In this document: piece by piece, positions 14,514 to 17,191 of the stretch
Layout of the letters: the number at the start of each line of letters is the position of its first letter
Numbering within the stretch: position 1 is the stretch's first letter
Translations under genes and position numbers: made by a program
The notes under the pieces: generated by a model
Databases searched by the model: none
Told to the model about the DNA's origin: nothing
Seen by the model: the letters and a program-made list of their open reading frames with translations, nothing else
From: Verrucomicrobiota bacterium
Lineage (GTDB): Bacteria > Verrucomicrobiota > Verrucomicrobiia > Chthoniobacterales > UBA10450
Direction: 5' to 3'
Length of the DNA: 17,191 nucleotides
NCBI GenBank assembly: GCA_003218615.1
Contig: QHOD01000034.1
Span: forward strand, 1 to 17,191

Positions 14514-16208
14514 AATTCTCCCACTTTTTTCCAGCAAATTATGGATCAAACGCATTCGTGCTTGCGTTTTTGGGCTGGAGCGAAGCTGTGCGACACTGCT
14601 TTGCAGTCGCCGTGTCCAATTCAAATTTGCCGCGGTGCCGGGAACGTTGAATCGGTATTTCTGCGCCAGCAGATCGGTGATCATCACGATGGCAATCCAG
14701 GCTTCACTTTTGAAAAGAGCTTCCATGATCGCCGGATAAAAATCTTTTTCGAAATTGATCTTATCGATCTTTGGATCGAATCCGGCGAAGACCGCGATTT
14801 TGGCCAATTCGTATCTCGATTGGTCCGAGGTCGCGGCAGGACGTTCGAAAGCTTCCTCCCATAAAGCGCGGATTGGCTTGTGGTCGTGCGTTGTGTAAGT
14901 CGCAACCGAAAGCCGCTCATATTTGTCTCCGGGCGTGACTTGTTCATTGTGAACTTCCCATTGCGGAATTTTAAATCCGGCGATGCCGAGTGAGCGCAGA
15001 TTTGGCCGGACGTACTCGGGCACCGTTCCCAGGTCTTCGCCAATCACGCGGGTGGCGCCAGCCTCCTCCAGCACAACGCGCAAATATTCCTCGCCGTCGT
15101 GTTTATTTGCTTCGCAGTTCCCCGGGGTTTCGTCGTCACGCGGTGCGAAATGTGGCGCGCGGCCGCCAGTCCGTTCGAGCATTTCTTGTCGATCGAGCGC
15201 GAGAAATTGTTTGTTCTTCCTCGGTCGCCACGGAAATGCGTAGAGGCGATAAAATCCGAGCACGTGATCGATGCGAAAGAGGTGAAAAATGCGCCTGACA
15301 GCACGCACACGCTCGCGCCACCACTGGAAATTGTTCGCGCGCATCGTCTCCCAGCGGTAAAGCGGAATGCCCCAGTTTTGTCCCCATTTCTGAGTGAACT
15401 CGTCGTCCTTGAAATAGAGTTCGGGAGGCGCGCCACCGGACCAATCGAGTACGAATTCATCCGGTCGCGCGAAAACGTCGGCGCTGTAGTAACTGACGCC
15501 AAACGGAATATCGCCCATTAGCGCAACTTCGCGTTCTTCGGCATACGATTTGATCTCGCGCCATTGTTGGTGGGCCAACCACTGCACATAACGGAACAAA
15601 TTCTGGCGCTCTGCTATGGCTGCCTGTCGATCTTGCGGTAGATCGTGTAGCCAGACGCGGGCTCTGCTAATCGACTGATGTTGCGCCGGCCATCGAGTCC
15701 ACGCCGCGCTCTCCTCGTTCTCCTCCATCAGGACACGAAATAATGCGTAATCGTCCAGCCAGCTGGCTTCCTCTTCGCAAAATTGCACAAACTCCGACTG
15801 CCGTTCCTTTCCGGCGTGGCCAGAGAAATTCGCGAATGCTTTTTCAAGCAAGCGGCGTTTCAGTTTTTTGACCTGCCGATATTTCACTTCGCCATGCCGC
15901 AGGGTCGCAAGATCGATATCTGCGATGACGGCATCAAAGTCGTTGCGGGTTAAATCTCCTGGGGAGTTTGGCGCAAGGTGCAGCGTTGTCGGCTCGATCG
16001 CCATCGCGCTGATCGCGTTGTAAGGGCTGTTATCGGTCCCGGTTTCGTTGATCGGCAGGAGCTGAACAAGTTCGAACCCAATTTCGGCGGCCCAATCGAT
16101 AAACTCCCGCAACGCACCGAGGTCGCCGATTCCGAGATCGTTTTCGCCTCGCAGCGCAAACAATGGGACAAGAATCCCGGCGATCTTCTTGTCGGGCGAG
16201 AGGTTCAT
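14511..16208 (-). CDS. malQ: 4-alpha-glucanotransferase (amylomaltase, GH77)
   Basis: A 565-residue GH77 enzyme that transfers maltodextrin segments between alpha-1,4 glucans in glycogen and maltose metabolism. Seen: SPYNAISAMAIEPTTLHL (61-78), GDIPFGVSYYSADVFARPDE (232-251), FRIDHVLGFYRLYAFP (311-326) with nucleophile Asp314, VIGEDLGTVPE (388-398) with acid/base Glu391, TTHDH (439-443) with the third carboxylate Asp442, and NVPGTAANLNW near the end. Size is as in plant DPE1 and bacterial short forms. The start MNLSPDKK is chosen because an upstream in-frame extension (to 16268) is entirely translated repeat sequence. The start has no Shine-Dalgarno and lies 4 nt after a T7 run. The stop TAG is part of a palindrome. 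Confidence 0.95.
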   Translation of the reverse strand: MNLSPDKKIAGILVPLFALRGENDLGIGDLGALREFIDWAAEIGFELVQLLPINETGTDNSPYNAISAMAIEPTTLHLAPNSPGDLTRNDFDAVIADIDLATLRHGEVKYRQVKKLKRRLLEKAFANFSGHAGKERQSEFVQFCEEEASWLDDYALFRVLMEENEESAAWTRWPAQHQSISRARVWLHDLPQDRQAAIAERQNLFRYVQWLAHQQWREIKSYAEEREVALMGDIPFGVSYYSADVFARPDEFVLDWSGGAPPELYFKDDEFTQKWGQNWGIPLYRWETMRANNFQWWRERVRAVRRIFHLFRIDHVLGFYRLYAFPWRPRKNKQFLALDRQEMLERTGGRAPHFAPRDDETPGNCEANKHDGEEYLRVVLEEAGATRVIGEDLGTVPEYVRPNLRSLGIAGFKIPQWEVHNEQVTPGDKYERLSVATYTTHDHKPIRALWEEAFERPAATSDQSRYELAKIAVFAGFDPKIDKINFEKDFYPAIMEALFKSEAWIAIVMITDLLAQKYRFNVPGTAANLNWTRRLQSSVAQLRSSPKTQARMRLIHNLLEKSGRI

Positions 16209-16212
16209 TCGC

Positions 16213-16306
16213 AAAAAAATGACGAATGACGAATGACGAAGCACGAAGGAATGACGAAATCCGAACACGTTGTCGTCATTTGATTATTCCGAGCTTTCCT
16301 CGTCAT
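16213..16306 (-). repeat. TGACGAA heptamer repeat with inverted copies and T7 tract
   Basis: On plus, TGACGAA occurs three times in tandem (16220-16240), then GCACGAA (16241-16247), then TGACGAA again (16252-16258). Two opposed copies, TCGTCAT, lie at 16273-16279 and 16300-16306. On the minus strand this gives ATGACGA ... TCGTCA pairing followed by seven T residues (16219-16213), an intrinsic-terminator shape for the helicase gene. The element includes the helicase stop codon and ends 4 nt before the malQ start, filling the whole gap. Confidence 0.6.
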
Positions 16307-17191
16307 TTCCGTTGCACCTGCCAGTCTTCGACGAGCGCGTTGGGAATTTCTTTCAGAAATCGCGATGGCCGCTGGAAAACGTCACCATAGCCTCCGCTTA
16401 ACCGCATGTGCGGCAACGTGAGATAAAGTTCATCGCGTGCGCGCGTGATGGCGACATAAAACAAACGCCGCTCTTCCTCGAGCGCATCGCGCGTGTCGAG
16501 CGAGCGGCTGCTCGGAAACATTCCGTCGGTCAACCAAATCACGAACACCGTGTGAAACTCGAGACCTTTGGCCTGGTGCACCGTGGAAAGATTGACTGCT
16601 TCCTTGTTGCTGGTTTGGTTCGGCGCCGCTTCCGCGTCGACATTGCTGATGAGCGCCAATTGCGAAAGAAATTCGTGTACGTCCTTAAACCGGCGCGCAA
16701 AAAGCGCGAGTTGATCGAGGTCTTCGCGCCGCAGTTCGTAGTTTGTGAAATTCACCTTGGCGTAGTCATCGTAGATGGCTTCGACCACCGACCGGATCAT
16801 CTCGGATGGCGGGTTGGGTTGCCCCGCTGGTGCGATTTCGTCCAGCGTGTGGGCAAGCTGTTCCCACATTTTTTTTGATTTGGCGCTCACGTTCATCGAC
16901 AACAATCTCTCACCCCATGATGTGATTTCGCCTTGTTCGTTAAGCGACCTGTCCCACCCCTTCCAAAGATTTTCGGCGTTTCGATTGCCGATGCCCGGGA
17001 GCAACTTCACCATTCGCTTAAATGCGACTTCGTCGCGCGGATTCGCCACGAATCGGATGAATGAGGTCACATCCTTGATGTGCGCCTGCTCGAAGAACCG
17101 AATGCCGCTGGTGATTTGATACGGAATCCCGCGCCGCGAAAGCTCCAGTTGCAACTCGATCGCGTGATAATGCGCGCGATAGAGCACGGCG
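16303..17191 (-). CDS. uvrD: UvrD/PcrA-type superfamily 1 helicase, C-terminal part
   Basis: About 296 C-terminal codons are present; the frame is open to the right edge, so the Walker motifs lie outside. SF1A features: AVLYRAHYHAIELQLELSRR at the edge, GIRFFEQAHIKDV, the LPGIGNRNAENLW segment of domain 2B, VNLSTVHQAKGLEF (motif V), FPSSRS, and EEERRLFYVAITRARDELYL (motif VI, with the arginine finger region). These enzymes unwind DNA 3'-5' in excision repair and replication restart. The protein stops shortly after PSRFLKEIPNAL, so the roughly 70-residue Tudor-bearing tail of PcrA is missing. The TGA falls inside a heptamer repeat. UvrD, PcrA or a paralogue cannot be told apart from this fragment. 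malQ follows. Confidence 0.92.
   Translation of the reverse strand, partial: AVLYRAHYHAIELQLELSRRGIPYQITSGIRFFEQAHIKDVTSFIRFVANPRDEVAFKRMVKLLPGIGNRNAENLWKGWDRSLNEQGEITSWGERLLSMNVSAKSKKMWEQLAHTLDEIAPAGQPNPPSEMIRSVVEAIYDDYAKVNFTNYELRREDLDQLALFARRFKDVHEFLSQLALISNVDAEAAPNQTSNKEAVNLSTVHQAKGLEFHTVFVIWLTDGMFPSSRSLDTRDALEEERRLFYVAITRARDELYLTLPHMRLSGGYGDVFQRPSRFLKEIPNALVEDWQVQRK

Noticed and set aside
16209..16268. 20-residue N-terminal extension of MalQ as a signal peptide
   Set aside because: The hydrophobic, His/Arg/Phe-rich stretch is translated heptamer repeat, and GH77 enzymes are cytosolic.
16220..16306. CRISPR array
   Set aside because: Units are 7 nt, contiguous or in opposite orientation, with no spacer-repeat pattern and no cas genes.

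Overview
The window reads as a chromosomal segment of a Gram-negative soil-type bacterium, most likely a Verrucomicrobiota member related to Chthoniobacterales / 'Candidatus Udaeobacter'. That placement is an inference from protein style, moderately high GC and the many short palindromic or heptameric intergenic repeats; no ribosomal marker is present. Most genes lie on the minus strand. The plus strand carries tRNA-Thr, one glycosyltransferase gene (GT2) and purC.

Region 1 (1-5834, minus) is the end of a surface-polysaccharide locus. In transcription order it holds a WbpA-type UDP-sugar dehydrogenase, a heptosyltransferase-like GT9 enzyme, a secreted 1019-residue heparinase II/III-like lyase, and the first 55 codons of a Wzt/TagH-like polysaccharide-export ABC ATPase that runs off the left edge. 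Two mini-ORFs with good Shine-Dalgarno (SD) sequences overlap the starts of GT9 and the ABC gene, neither of which has its own SD.

Region 2 (6010-8289) has an extended -10 promoter, tRNA-Thr(CGT) and a Dpm1-like GT2 on plus, facing a polytopic GT87 (DUF2029) on minus. GT2 probably makes a polyprenyl-phosphate sugar and GT87 enzymes use such donors, so the two may form one pathway.

Region 3 (6973-11054, minus) is a tightly packed five-gene row: two coiled-coil proteins with C-terminal membrane anchors, gatC, gatA and the GT87. Junctions are a 1-nt overlap, an 11-nt gap, a 4-nt overlap and a 4-nt overlap. gatB is not in the window.

Region 4 (11310-17191) is housekeeping metabolism and repair: an RlmI-type rRNA methyltransferase divergent from purC, then mdh, malQ and the C-terminal part of a UvrD/PcrA helicase that runs off the right edge.

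The most unusual layer is the repeats. Three stretches are built from degenerate 7-nt units (GATTTTC at 4-38, NNNCCAA at 11185-11302, TGACGAA at 16220-16258). Several junctions are filled by palindromes that touch or supply stop codons and abut start codons without an SD. No CRISPR array, transposase, prophage or complete mobile element was seen, and no gene-free stretch exceeds 300 bases.
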